DNA of 64,000 bases. Origin: Pilatotrama ljubarskyi. Lineage: Eukaryota > Basidiomycota > Agaricomycetes > Polyporales > Polyporaceae. The notes beneath the pieces were generated by a model. The model was not told the origin of the DNA. It was given only the letters and a program-made list of their open reading frames with translations, and made no database searches. The translations under genes and the position numbers were made by a program. Position 1 is the stretch's first letter; each line of letters starts with the position of its first letter. Location of the stretch: contig MU277672.1 of assembly GCA_022385805.1 (NCBI GenBank), positions 354,012 through 418,011 of the forward strand, written 5' to 3'. This document shows positions 22,180 to 33,715 of the stretch, in pieces.

Positions 22180-23699
22180 ATGTCCTCCAGAAACATGGAC
22201 CATAGCATCTACCCCGCGTTCCGTTCCGCGTCCCTTCCCAGCCATACCGCACTCGTACTGTCTACCACCCCAGACTCCGGTGTCTTTCGACGGGACTCGG
22301 ACTGCATCCTCAGCGAGGGTCCGATCACCCCACCGCTGTCCCCAGGCCGCAGCGACGACGGAGAAGCGGGGATCATCGTGGACGCTGAGCCCCGTTACAG
22401 CGGCCCTGGCCGCCAACTTGAATCATCAGTCCCCGGCGCGCACCTCTTGGACGCAAATCACGGACGGCGCAGTCATCAGCAATTTGACGGAATGGACGTG
22501 GACTCGCGCCCATCAAGCAGCTCCCCGCGACCACCTCAAAGGCATCTAGAAGACGAGCAGTCGCATCTAGAGAGGGGCTCGTTGAGACTGACGGACTTTG
22601 AGGTGAAGGGTACTCTGGGTGAGTTCATACTGTGGCGGATGTCTTTGCAGTGGGCGTAGCTAAACGGTTGTTAGGCACTGGAACTTTCGGGCGCGTCCTG
22701 CTGGTACGGCTGCGCGGGTCCTCTTCTCAGTCCGCAAGCAATTGCTTCGCCTTGAAGGTCTTGCGCAAGACTGAGATCGTACGGCTGCGTCAGGTCGAAC
22801 ATGTGAACGCGGAGCGGTATATCCTATCACGAGTACGGCACCCTTTCATCGTCGATCTCTACGCCACCTTTCAGGACAGCCTGAATGTCTACATGTTGAT
22901 GTCCTACGTACCTGGCGGGGAGCTCTTCACCCACCTCCGCCGTGCGAAACGGTTCACGGCCGATGTCACCCGCTTCTATCTTGCAACCATCATTCTCGCC
23001 CTGAAATACCTCCACTCGTTCAACATCATCTATCGGGACCTGAAGCCGGAAAACCTTCTGTTGGACTCCCGTGGATACCTCCGACTCACCGACTTCGGCT
23101 TCGCCAAAATTGTAGACGACCGTACGTGGACGTTATGCGGCACTCCGGAATACCTCGCGCCTGAGATTATCCAATCTGACGGTCATGGGAAGGCCGCCGA
23201 TTGGTGGGCGTGCGGGATCCTGTGCTACGAGATGCTCGTTGGATATCCGCCTTTCTTCGACGAGACAGCCTACGGAATCTACGAGAAGATCCTGAAGGGG
23301 CGCATTCATTGGCCGAGCCACGTCGACCCACTATCGAAAGACATCATCAAAGCCTTCTTGCATCCAGACCGTAGCAAGCGGTTAGGAAATCTCATTGGAG
23401 GTACCCAGGACGTCCTGGATCACCCCTGGTTCCGCGGAGTTGACTGGGACGCGCTCGAACGGCGCGAAATTCGTGTATGCTTATCATGCTTCCCTGCACA
23501 GGTTGAAAATCTTCTGACTGATATTTTATTCTATCAGGCGCCCATCATACCTCACGTCGCGTCCGTAGACGACACAAGGAACTTCTCCCACCTCCCACTG
23601 CCTCCAGCCGAGGAAATACCCGGACTCATCCGCGAGGAGCGCCCTCCCTCACTCCAGCAGCGATTCGACTCCGTCGCCTACCAGTTCCTCGAGTTTTAG
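22180..23699 (+). CDS. cAMP-dependent protein kinase catalytic subunit (PKA type, AGC family)
   Basis: Ser/Thr kinase of the cAMP pathway. Three exons close in phase (22180-22618, 22675-23474, 23538-23699) and give 466 residues. The N-terminal 140 residues are Ser/Pro-rich and low complexity. The kinase domain begins LTDFEVKGTLGTGTFGRV (Gly loop). It contains FALKVLRK (ATP lysine), YRDLKPENLLL (catalytic loop), LTDFGFAK (DFG) and an activation loop WTLCGTPEYLAPEI with the PDK1-site Thr. ADWWACGILCYEMLVGYPPFF and HPWFRGVDW close the domain. The AGC C-tail runs to a terminal FLEF, matching the FxxF hydrophobic motif that ends PKA catalytic subunits. Fungal PKA genes control growth, mating and virulence-type programmes, but the specific role here is not shown. 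Confidence 0.93.
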
Positions 23700-24572
23700 C
23701 AGGAATGCCCTCATGCCTGGCCGGAAGTCATGGGGTACCGAACCCTGACCGACCAAAACCGGCGCTCAATCCCTTCTCTGGAGTGCTCTCCACAGGATCA
23801 CTGCAATCAGAAATTTTTGCAGTTGTGTCCTCTTTCGTTCACTCGTCATTCGTTCGTTTCAACGGCTCTCCACGCTTGACGTATGCATCCTTCACTGTCG
23901 CTGTCTCGCTCCCGTTCGCGGTTGGACCTTCTCATAAAGCTAGCACCATCCTGCATACCCCACTCCCTCGAGTTGTATCCTTTCGTTCCCCACCTCGCGT
24001 TGTCTCTTGTTGCTTGTCCCAGCCCTCTCCCGCTCGTCTGCTTTCTGTATGGCTCTGTCTCCCCGATTTTGAGGTCGACCGGACTGCGCTGCAAGCGTCT
24101 GCCGTCCCATTCCCTCGATCACGCTCGCTATACTGTCTCGTGGTCTTTGGCTTCCTTAATATTTGTGTATATTGCCCCTCGTTGATTCGGTCTCGTTTCT
24201 GGTCTCCCGCTGCGCTGTCGGTACTGTAGCCAGGTTTATTGCTGTATTTTATTGTGACACTGAGCTGCTCTTGCGCTCCAAAACCATTCTTTAGACATAT
24301 TGCGCGTTGTGTGACAATGTGACAAGGACTGTCTATGAATCCCTCAGAGGTGTTGTAACCGCTATATACGTGCTGCAGATCCACAGTATTTGGGACTTGA
24401 AGACGGTGCGTAGATAAGCGCCAGGAGGCCAGTAAGAATTCGATCTCGATCTCGCGCCTAAATTTCTCCAGTCCCGGAGCGCCTATATTCGCAGTAACAG
24501 CGACTGGATCGAATCTCTCGCTCTTCAGCAGCTCTCTCCACTTGACTCTTCCTTCTTATACTCTGACACGGA
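23700..24572. other. intergenic, C/T-rich plus strand
   Basis: 3' flank of the PKA-type gene and promoter of SSF1. About 23800-24230 is strongly pyrimidine-rich on the plus strand, which keeps a long frame open at 23705-24229. Its composition looks like simple sequence, not protein. No RNA gene seen. Confidence 0.45.
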
Positions 24573-26124
24573 ATGGCCCGTAGACGAAAGCACCGCACGC
24601 ATCTCAAGGGCGGCGTTGCCTCGAATCCCGGCTCCGCAGAGGGCGTCCCGAAGTCCTTCGTGATCAAGCACGGTCAGGTCGGCTCCTCGCTCACCCAGCT
24701 CGTGCGAGACGTGCGCAAGGTCATGGAGCCCAACACCGCGAGCAGGCTCAAGGTCAGTGCTTCCCCCACCCCCTCCGCGCCCTGTCCGTCGGCGTGTATC
24801 TCAACTGAAGGTGCAAGTGAAGGAACGTGCAAGGAACAAGCTCCGGGATTTCTTGACGATGGCCCCGGCCCTCGCGGTCACGCATCTACTCGCGTTCACG
24901 CTAACGGACGTCGCGCCGTCGATGCGCATTGTTCGCTTGTCTGCGGGTCCGACGCTCAGCTTCCGCGTGGAGCGATATAGTCTCATGAAGGACCTCATCA
25001 ATTCTTCGCGGAGAGCGCGCAGCATGAGCACCGTCGAGTACCTCAGCCCGCCGCTGGTGAGTTCCCATCCATGCACTCCATCCCCAATCCGTGCTCATTA
25101 GAACATGCTGCTGTAGCTCGTGCTCGCATCCTTCCCACCGCCCTCGCCAACGACCCCGCCGCACCTCACGCTCATGATGAAGACGTTCCAGTCCATGTTC
25201 CCGCCCCTCTCCCCGCAGACGCTCTCCCTCTCCTCCGCGCGGCGCGTCGTGCTCATCCACTACAACGCAGAGCGCGGCACCGTCGATTTCCGGCACTATC
25301 TCATCACGGTCAAGCCGTACGGCGTCTCAAAGCGCATCCGCCGCATCCTCGAGGGCGCCGCCGCCAAGTCGCACTCGCACACCGCGACGCTGGATTTGGG
25401 CAACGAGAAGGACGTGGCGGACTTTTTGCTGCGGAAAAAGGGCGAGCCGGGCCCGTCGAGCGACGGCTATGAGAGCGCGGCGTCGTCGGCGTCGAGCGTG
25501 GCGGGCGACGATGCGGACGCGGTGTCGCTCGCGGACGACTACGTGGGCCGGAACAACAAGAAGGGACAGAAGAGGGCGGTGAAACTCGACGAGATCGGTC
25601 CTAGGATGGAGCTTAGGCTGATCAAGGTTGTCGAGGGTGTGCCTGGCAAGGAGGGTGGTGTGCTTTATCACGAGTTCGGTGAGTACTATTCATGTCACAA
25701 TATGCTACCACGGCGCTGATTATTTGCTCTAGTCAAGAAGTCGCAGGCGGAGATCAGGGCACAAAAAGCGGAGCACGCCGCGAAGGAGAAGCTCCGTCAA
25801 CAGCGGAGAGAAGAGCAGGAGCGGAATGTGCAACGGAAGAAGATGGAGCAGGAGGCCAAGAAGAAGGGCAAAAAGGCTGGAGAAGACGACGGCGAGGAAG
25901 AGGTCAGCGAAGGCGGCGAGGCTGCGGATGAAGATGAGAATATGGCCTCCGAGCCTGAAGATGACTACAATGACGAGGAGGACGATGATGGGGTGGGCGC
26001 CTGGGATGAGGACGAGATGATCAGCGAGGACGAAGGATCGGAGGCGGAGGAAAGCGGCAGTGAGAGCGAGGACGAAGTACCGCGACCACCACCGAAAAAG
26101 CTCAAGACCAAGAGCCAGCGGTGA
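24573..26124 (+). CDS. SSF1: 60S ribosome biogenesis factor SSF1 / Peter Pan (Brix domain)
   Basis: Nucleolar Brix-domain protein needed for pre-60S maturation and 27S pre-rRNA processing. The start MARRRKHRTHLK is a basic leader. The Brix core includes PKSFVIKHGQVGSSLTQLVRDVRKVMEP, ERARNKLRDFLTMAPALAVTH, SFRVERYSLMKDLI, ARRVVLIHYN, FRHYLITVKPYGVSKRIRR and PRMELRLIKVVEGVPG. The C-terminal third is a basic coiled coil then a long Asp/Glu-rich run (about 25900-26090), ending KLKTKSQR, typical of nucleolar factors. Three introns (about 24750, 25055 and 25680). An unusual feature is a Ser/Ala/Asp-rich insert (about 25460-25560) between Brix strands. Confidence 0.92.
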
Positions 26125-26284
26125 CCCGTGCAATCTATTCACGATGTCTATGTAGCTGTCGTTCTGTCGCCATACTTGCCATTGATGCCTCTCTGCTGTC
26201 TGGACTTCACATCAAGCTGAGTGGGACGGTGACTGTCCGGAATTAAGGGAATAATAGTGTACATGGAGCTGCAAGTACAGGTGG

Positions 26285-27066
26285 TCATGGTTTTGACTTT
26301 AGACTCTCCTGTTTCCCCCGTTCTCCCCATAGACGACCTGTGCATCGGTGCCAAAATCGCTCGGCGCGCAGACGGACACCTTCCCAATTGTCAAGCGCTG
26401 GTCGTACGTCGAGGAAGAAAGAAACGTTCTTGGAAGAGGGTCCGCCGCCGTGCCCAGTGTAGAAGTCGATGACATATCGCATACGGGAGCCACAGCGGTC
26501 GACGACCCAGTCGTGACGGTCGAACGGAGGTGAGTATCTGCATAAGAAATTAGCTCGACATGATTGGACAGGAGTCGAGTGCAAGAGACGCACCCGAGGA
26601 GAGAGTACCACCGCGCTCTCGGCGTGCGGTCGTTTGGCCTGCCTTTAAAGCTGACCAGCTTGACGCCGCCGCACTTTTCGCCGCCTTGCCCTGCCTCCCA
26701 TTTCATGATCTCTTGCCAGGCCCGCTCGTTTACGGCGTTATGGATGGGCACGATGACTTTCATGTCAGATTCGTTCGGGTTGTGGTTCTTACGCGCCATG
26801 GCGGCAAAGAACTGGGCCTGAGAGGGATAAACCCACTTTCCGCCATCTACTCTGGGGATGGAAGATGTCTCGCGGTCGAGGGGGAGGTTAGCGGGGGGAG
26901 CAGGCGTGTCGGGGAGCTCTGCAGCGCCATGGCCGTCCTGGGAGTGTCTGCCGAGGATGGAGGACCACGAGGAGCCAGCGGAATGGTCGACAGGGCACTG
27001 GTCCTTGGAGGAGGATGCGAACGCAGAGTGGTCGACGGGACACTTGTCCGCAGAGCCAGACGCCAT
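26285..27066 (-). CDS. CYC3: holocytochrome c synthase (cytochrome c heme lyase)
   Basis: Mitochondrial intermembrane-space enzyme that attaches heme covalently to apocytochrome c or c1. The start [15 protein letters not shown] at 27066 gives two heme-regulatory CPV motifs, DKCPVDHSA and DQCPVDHSA. Family blocks follow: [49 protein letters not shown] and, after the single intron (joining GG to A in phase), [16 protein letters not shown] with the catalytic-region His. [10 protein letters not shown] and [14 protein letters not shown] end the domain. There is no cleavable presequence, as usual for this family. About 225 residues. Divergent from the nitronate monooxygenase gene. Confidence 0.94.
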
Positions 27067-27378
27067 CGTGGCTAGCGGGACTGTCGAAGGAGAGGTGGTA
27101 GGCGCCCGCCTCCGGTCCGCCTGGATATGTCTTCTTGCCTTTCTGGGATGGACCGGGGACCGGCAGTCGATTGCAGTGCCGCGTGCCGGAGAGTGGTCTG
27201 GGGACGCGATCGACGCTCCCAACGCGTCCCGGGCAATGTTCTTCCCAATGCCTGCGCCCGCACATGACCCTCCCTGCCCATCCGGCACCGGCTATATAAC
27301 ATAGCTCTCCTCCTGACCATACCACACTTCGCAGCTTGAACCCGACCATCGACCTCCCCTCCCCCAACCACTGCAACC
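27067..27378. promoter_or_regulatory. divergent promoter with TATA box
   Basis: 312 bases between heme lyase (-) and nitronate monooxygenase (+). TATATAA at 27293-27299 lies about 80 bases upstream of the nitronate monooxygenase ATG and is well placed for it. Confidence 0.55.
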
Positions 27379-29037
27379 ATGCCGTCTTCCCCGCCCGTGT
27401 TCTCGACGCCTCTCACGAGGCTCTTCAACATAACTCACCCGGTGATGCTCGCAGGTGCGTACAGTGTACTGCAGACGACGTTCGTGGTGCTGATATCTCC
27501 CAGGCATGAACGTCGCGGCGGGCCCGAGACTGGCGGCAGCAGTCACCAACGCTGGTCGGTGCACCTTTCTCTGCAAGCCCAGTACTGCTTAAACTATGCT
27601 CCCGTCACAGGTGGAATTGGTGTCATCGGCGGTGTACGCCAGACCCCAAAGATGCTGCAAGACAACATTGACGAGCTCAAGAGCCACCTTGAGGACAAGA
27701 ACGCTCCGTTCGGCATCGACCTGCTGATTCCTCAAGTCGGAGGCAATGCGAGGAAGACCAACGTGAGCTGATGCTTTTGCAGGGGGTTCAGCAGTGCTAA
27801 CCCGTCGCATTCAGTACGACTACACCAAGGGCCAGCTTCCTGAGCTCACGGAAGTCATCATCAAGAGCGGTGCCAAGCTCTTTGTCTGCGCAGTGGGCGT
27901 CCCTCCGAGAGAGATGGTCGACAAGCTGCACTCCGCCGGAGTCATTGTCATGAAGTGGGTGTTTCGTCTTTCGGCCTCATTCCGCACTCACCATGTCCGC
28001 GCAGCATGATCGGGCATCCAAAGGTACGATCCGACTGCAGCGCGAGACTGTCCTGCATGCTCATTAGATTCAATAGCACGTCGCCAAGGCACTCGCTCAA
28101 GGTATATCACTTGAGGAATGAGATAAACGACAGTTTTCTGATCCCCCTATGTTCCAGGCGTTGATGTCATTTGCGCCCAGGGCGGAGAAGGCGGTGGACA
28201 CACCGGAGAGACGCCGTTCTCCATCCTCATCCCAGCCGTGGTCGACCTCTGCAAGAACGCGAAGAGCCCACTCACCGGCGAGCCTGTCATTGTCGTCGCA
28301 GCAGGTGGTATTGCCGACGGACGGGGCCTTGCTGCCGCTCTCTCGTACGTGCTTTCAGGTTTACAAGGCAAAGTGCGTAGGCTGATGGGAGTGATTGGCT
28401 AGGTATGGCGCAGCTGGTGTGTGGGTCGGCACGCGCTTCGTCGCCAGCGTTGAGGCCGGTGCTCCCAAGGTGCACAAGGAGCTAGTGCTGAGCGCCGGAT
28501 ATGACGACGTCACCCGCACGATTATCTATTCCGGTCGCCCGATGCATGTCCGGAAGACTCCCTACGTTGCGAGCTGGTGAGCTCTTTCGTGCACATAGCT
28601 TATCTCAGATTGACTGAAACACCCTTGGCTGTTACCAGGGATAATAGGCAGCAGGAGATTGCGGAACTCACTGCTCAGGGCAAGATCCCGCATGAGGTCG
28701 AGCTAGAGAAGCACCCCGAGAAGTCCATGGAGGGGCGCATGTGTCTGTATCTTGTACTCATTGACTGTTAATTGTGTGCTCACATACTCGACTTACAGGG
28801 CTTATGGGTAAGGTGGCGGGCTCTATCAAGGTGAGCAACCTGCAATAATGTACCCATTCACCCGCTGACAGCCCCACTGCAGGACATCAAGCCGGCAAAA
28901 GAGATGTAAGCATGCATTCGCGACTTATGAATCATGTATCCGCTGACCCTACTCCTAGCGTCGAGGAGCTGGTGAACACAGCTGCAGCGAGTTTGCAGAA
29001 CGCCACGAGCTACATGGTCGTGAAGTCCAAGCTGTAA
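27379..29037 (+). CDS. nitronate monooxygenase (2-nitropropane dioxygenase family)
   Basis: FMN-dependent enzyme that oxidises alkyl nitronates such as propionate 3-nitronate, detoxifying nitro compounds. The start MPSSPPVFSTPLTRLFN leads into ITHPVMLAG, then MNVAAGPRLAAAVTNAGGIGVIGG, the FMN-phosphate-binding front of the TIM barrel. VIVMNMIGHPKHVAKAL, GVDVICAQGGEGGGHTGE, VVAAGGIADGRGLAAALSYGAAG and VWVGTRFVAS are signature blocks. The C-terminus adds a helical tail (PAKEIVEELVNTAAASLQ) ending VVKSKL. SKL is also the canonical peroxisomal PTS1 signal, so peroxisomal import is likely. Eight or so short introns. Confidence 0.92.
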
Positions 29038-29143
29038 AGCCGCACGTACACTTTTCATGTCTGCACGGAGCCCCGGTTGCGCATTAGTGCGCATGTATCA
29101 GTAGCAGGTATATATGAACGGATCTACTTCAGGGCATCTACCG

Positions 29144-30850
29144 TCAATCCTCGTCCATCAGCTCCGCCAGCTCGCGCTCCTCTTCCTCTGTCATACCCAA
29201 AGAGTCGGACGCCTTGGCGCTTGACTCGCTCGGCTTGGGCTTCTCCTCCTCCTCTGCCTTCTTCGGGGGCGGAGGGGGAGGTGGTTGTAGCAGTTCTGCA
29301 AATCGAGACCGTATATGAGCGATCCAGAAGTGTACCCTCGGCCGCATTCCACGTACCGCTCAACCTCCACCTCCTGATCGTCCCGTCCAGGCTCGCGCTC
29401 ACGATCCACGGCTCGACCATAACTCTGCCCTTCTCACCCTCGACCGCCGAGCGGCGCATCCACAGCCGCAGCGCAGTCACGTCGTGCCAATGTGCGTCCA
29501 CCTCCGCGAGCAGCTCAGGCTCCTCAGGGGAAGACACGTCGAACGCGCGGATGACGTCGCCTGCGCCTGTGAGCAGGTATGGTTCTGCGAGCGGCGTGAG
29601 GGAGAGTGGGAGAAGCGCTTTTACAGCGGTTGGGTGCTGGATAGGCGGGGGCGGTCTGACTGTCGTACCGGGCGCGGACGGGGGCGCTGCTGCTGCTGCT
29701 GCTGCTGCTGCTTGGGGTATGACTTGCACCGTCTCGTCCGTGGATGCTGTAAGGGGTCTTCTAGGTCAGCCGCCACCTCAAAAGGCTGTAACAGTCCACG
29801 TCACCCGTCCACAGCTGCCCGTTCCCGTATACCATGTCGTTAATCCTCGTTCGGTGGTGTTTGAGCTCCTCGACGAGAGTGCTCTGCCACCGCGGTGGGG
29901 TGCCGTCGTCCTTCTTGATGTCCCATACCTTGATCACGCCCATCGTGTCAGCCGTGTACAGCACGGCAGACGTCTCGGACGTGGCGTGCGCATCGAGAGA
30001 CTCGACGGGACGCGCGTGTTCAGTAAGAGAGCCGACGGCGGTTAGTGACTGCCCGTCTGCGGCAGTGGAGAGGTCCCTGAGATACGTTCGTGAGAGTGAC
30101 TACTAACCGCGGCTATATGAAAATGTACCAGAAGCGGAGGACCTTGTCCGATCCACTCGAGACGAGAAGACGGAGCGGGGGTATCACGAGCAGCGCCTTC
30201 ACGAAGTCCGCATGGCCGGGGGTGGAGGATATCAGCTGTTTTTTCTGCGGCCCTGTGATCAGGATTTCGAGCGAGCGAGCGGCGACGAGAATGCTGCGAT
30301 TACCTCAACGTCCCAAATTTTGATGGTCTGCGACTGTAAGTCAGCGCACGATGGCCCTGCCTGTAGTACGGGTGCGAAGGGTCACCTTATCCCAAGAACC
30401 TGTCACAAGCAAGTTCGCGTCGCCCGAACCGGGGCGACGGTCGATGAACGCAAGAGACGTGACCGGCGCCGTATGGCCCTTGAACAGCGCCAACGTCTTC
30501 CCAGTCTGCCTGGGCAGCTCAGCTCAGCTCCAGCGCATGCATATGACTGCGGCGAATCAGACCGCCCGGATGGGACCCACCTCCAGGTCGAGCTTCCGGA
30601 TGACCGTCGTGTTTTCCGCGATCCATGCAATGTTCTCACGGATCTCGATGGCCAAAGCTTTCCCGGTGATTGCGATGGGCGAACCGACGTCCTGTGTGCG
30701 CTCCGCTTTGTCCTTACGGGCCTGTGAGAGGGCGTATGTGTCGATGAGCCAGTCCCGCAACAGATCATTTGGCAGCGTGGAAGGACGTACTCTCTCGAGC
30801 AGCAACTCTGCCTCGGATCGCAGGAGATTGGACTTGTCTGCAGGCTGCAT
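29144..30850 (-). CDS. WD40 repeat protein
   Basis: Beta-propeller scaffold of unknown partner. The ATG at 30850 starts MQPADKSNLLRSEAELLLE, a helical N-terminus. WD repeats follow across several exons: FKGHTAPVTSLAFID...LLVTGSWDK, GHADFVKALLVIPPLRLLVSSGSDK, AVLYTADTMGVIKVWDI, HHRTRINDMVYGNGQLWT and WIVSASLDGTIRRWRL. Between two repeats lies an Ala run encoded by nine GCT-type triplets (29686-29712), followed by PPSAPG. The C-terminus is Pro/Lys/Glu-rich and ends ELAELMDED. Exact family not recognised. The stop lies about 100 bases from that of the convergent nitronate monooxygenase. Confidence 0.85.
29686..29712 (+). repeat. (GCT)9 trinucleotide repeat
   Basis: Nine perfect GCT units on the plus strand, encoding about nine Ala on the minus strand inside the WD40 protein. 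Prone to length variation. Confidence 0.95.
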
Positions 30851-32599
30851 TGCTAGGGATATTTCTGTCAATACTTTTCCGGTGGCAAGACAAGTATGTT
30901 CTCGTTCAATTGATGCCCGCGGGATAGGCCGCAGTAGAGCGTAGCATCGGGGAATTGGCCATCGGCTGGTATCAGCTTTTAGCGCTGACAAGGCTACACC
31001 AGCCTTCGAGCACCTTGCATCTCCTTATATTCCATTATACTGTTCCCCCAGTCTTTTGACACTCTGATAGGTACTGGAAACACTGGTAGAATTCTTCTTG
31101 GTGCTTGGCAATGTTGAATAAGAATCGAAAGTGAGTTACAATCACTTAGCAGAGGCTCGACAGCCTTCTACGTTATGGGTAAGAATTCCAACCCATTGGC
31201 GCACCACACTGCTGGCTTTCTTATCGGCCGATGCGAATCGCGCGCCTTCGAATGAGCCTGCCCTCAACCGCCACACCCTCAGCCGCTGCAATAGTCTTAG
31301 AGACCGTCGTGTCTTGCTCCCTTGACTCATACTTTCCCTGTGAGCGACCGAGTCGCACTCCCTCTCATCGCAGTCACCCAGAGCTGTATATGCTCCGCAG
31401 CGCAGCTGTGTCCATGTCGGTGGATGACTGCTCGCCATGATACCCGAGCTGTATGCTCCGCGGCCACCGCTTTGGTGCCGCGTGCTTGTTGCGGGACGTT
31501 CGAGGCGTAGGCTGAATGGTCTTATGCACTGACGTCTACTTCTTCCCGCAGTGAAGCCTCAGGTGTCAACGCAAGCCTCAGGTGTCACTGCGTCCACCTC
31601 GGGGCGGCTTGCACTGTACGAGGCGCGGTCCCTCTGTGTCCTCCAGGCGAGTGCGGATGTGGACAGGTGTGGCCCACAATGCATGCCGACGATGGCCTAG
31701 TATCGTATGCTCAACAGGTACATTCCCTCATCACCTATCATGTCCTTGTTGGACCGGGAGCCATGTATGTTTCTGTACGCTATGAAATGTGATTCTTCCA
31801 CTACGGATATGATTTGAGAGGCCTGTGGTCAGAACACGAGAATATGCCCATGGAACCTGTACCGTATTTCGGGGTGTCAGGAGTCCCACAATATGCGCAA
31901 GGTCTGAAATGTCTCAAAGTCTTGTAAATCTTGACAGTATAGACTTGTCGTTATATTCGGATGTAACGAGCCTCACAAGACTTTTGGTACTTGTATACAT
32001 CCTTCCCATTACAACTCCATATAAGGCCTTAGCGCATGTCCGCCAATTCCCCGATGCCTAGATTACCGACGGAGGCTTGCCTTGTTTGGGATGCCCGACC
32101 CTACGGCGTGGGCGCTTACACGGTGTAATCGCTGACTCTGGAATCTGGGGAACTTGAAACTCGCGTCAAGCCTCCGCCTGCCGCCCTCTGGACGCATATA
32201 ACCAGCATAACAAGTGGAGGTCAGTGCACGTAGCTATCCATTTGACAGAGGTGTGCTGACACAGTTCCCTGTCTGCGCGAAACAGAGTGCGCTGCAGCCG
32301 GACACGGGCGAGGAGCGTTTTCCCGCCGTTTAACCCAAATCGACAGAAGATCTCGAGCGCACACGCGAGATTGGCGTAGACGTTCTGTCCGCCAGGGTTG
32401 CACCGTTTGATTCACATTTTCCTGCGTAAGTATCGGACTCGCGGGACAACCTGATACATGTTCCCCCGCCCATTGTCCGCTCCCTCCACTGTTATACCGC
32501 CACCTGCTGCACCGTGCAGGAGTCTCTTCTTCCCTCAACCACTACACTCGCTATACTCGATACGCTAACGCTCTTTCTGCGCGCAGTTCTGCTTGTACT
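30851..32599. other. long intergenic stretch
   Basis: 1.75 kb between divergent genes. It contains a 19-bp tandem duplication at 31554-31591, directly after a strong acceptor-like sequence (ending CAG at 31551). A TATA-like element (CATATAA) lies near 32195. A donor-like GTAAGTATC near 32424 pairs with an acceptor at about 32586, which would fit a 5'-UTR intron of the next gene. No recognised gene. Confidence 0.4.
31554..31591 (+). repeat. 19-bp tandem direct repeat, two copies
   Basis: Two adjacent 19-mers beginning AAGCCTCAGGTGTCA and differing at two positions near the end. Confidence 0.85.
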
Positions 32600-33458
32600 A
32601 TGAGCTCCAGACTCGCTTCTTTCAGGGGTCCTTCCACCCCTTCTTCGTCTCCCGTGGCAGCTCGGCAGCCAACCACCCCGTCATCGCCTTCGCGATTCTC
32701 TGAGCTTCCACACCACCGGACGCTCCGTTCGCAGCTGCTAGAACTGCGAAATATTGCGTACGAATGGGACGAACGAGTTTCCGGGAAAGGCCTGAAGGCC
32801 GCATCCAATTTGGTCGATGCACGGACAGAACTCGAGTAAGTGGCTAAATTCAGAGTAATGCCGGCAACGGTTGACGCGCTTCGCAGCAATGAGCTTGCTA
32901 TGCTCTCTGTAGGACGACAGCCGGCATATCCAATTGTGTTGGAGAAGCTGCGCTTCATGGAGACTTGCATTGAAGACTTGCATGAGGTCATCAAGCGACT
33001 GGTGCGTTTGTAGATACTTGGCGGTCTTCTAGCGTTCACATGTGAAGCCACGCAGGACAAACTCTTCCAGAAGATGGTCAAAATCATCAAGAGCCTCGAG
33101 ATACTCCTCCATGAGGTCCACAAGACGAAGGGATGGAAGTTTGTCGAGGAACCGCTCTGGGTAACCTGGTCTCTTGAAAAATTCGGTGCGTCGCTCGCAG
33201 GGTCGTAATACTGCATCCTTCCGTACTGATGTTGGCCAAGTCACGAAACTCCCATACATCCTGAAGCCATATCGACGGTCGTTGGAGATGCACATAGACC
33301 TTGTAGAAGATCTCCGGCCGCACGATGTGACCTTCGAAGAGTCCCGTCGGATCATAGCCGAGTGGCAAGCTCAGCCGCACCTCGCCCAGGGAGGCTGGGA
33401 CGCTGTATGGGAAGACATCTGCGCTGTCGAAGTGGACCGCTGGAACTCGCCTCGGTGA
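32600..33458 (+). CDS. uncharacterised helical protein
   Basis: Family not recognised. The ATG at 32600 gives a Ser/Pro-rich head (MSSRLASFRGPSTPSSSP), then about 180 residues that look mostly helical, with coiled-coil potential (SQLLELRNIAYEWDER, KLRFMETCIEDLHEVIKRL, KLFQKMVKIIKSLEILLHEV). A Trp-rich stretch KGWKFVEEPLWVTWSLEKFV follows, then LKPYRRSLEMHIDLVEDLRP. It ends DRWNSPR. Four exons close in phase, for example GA|C AAT at the first intron and G|TC ACG at the third. The splice regularity and amphipathic patterning make it a real gene, though nothing about its job can be inferred from its neighbours. Confidence 0.75.
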
Positions 33459-33715
33459 GATAGGACTATATGATGGCATTGTCCTGGACGCTGTCAGACC
33501 ATGTAGTTGTATGCTGCACATAGTTGCTGAGTTGCTTCACTGTCCTGCTCTCATCATGATATTTGCTAGGCGGTCGCTCGTCCATACGTCGTACTCACGG
33601 ACGTATACCCACTCATTCGCTGTCCATTAGCTCTCAGTCGTCTTACTGTCCAATACACGGTGTTTCAATTTCAGGTCGTAGTCAGTCATGAAGACAACGA
33701 TAGCGTGAGGCAGCA

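Noticed and set aside
21900..22416. Minus-strand frames upstream of and within the PKA first exon
   Set aside because: Antisense of a low-complexity Ser/Pro-rich coding exon; no recognisable content.
23705..24229. 174-codon plus-strand frame after the PKA gene
   Set aside because: Lies in a pyrimidine-rich tract that keeps stops rare. Its Ser/Pro/Leu/Phe content reflects base composition, so it is more likely UTR or flank.
29077..30045. 322-codon plus-strand frame opposite the WD40 gene
   Set aside because: Mirror of the WD40 coding exons, which show proper repeats on the minus strand.
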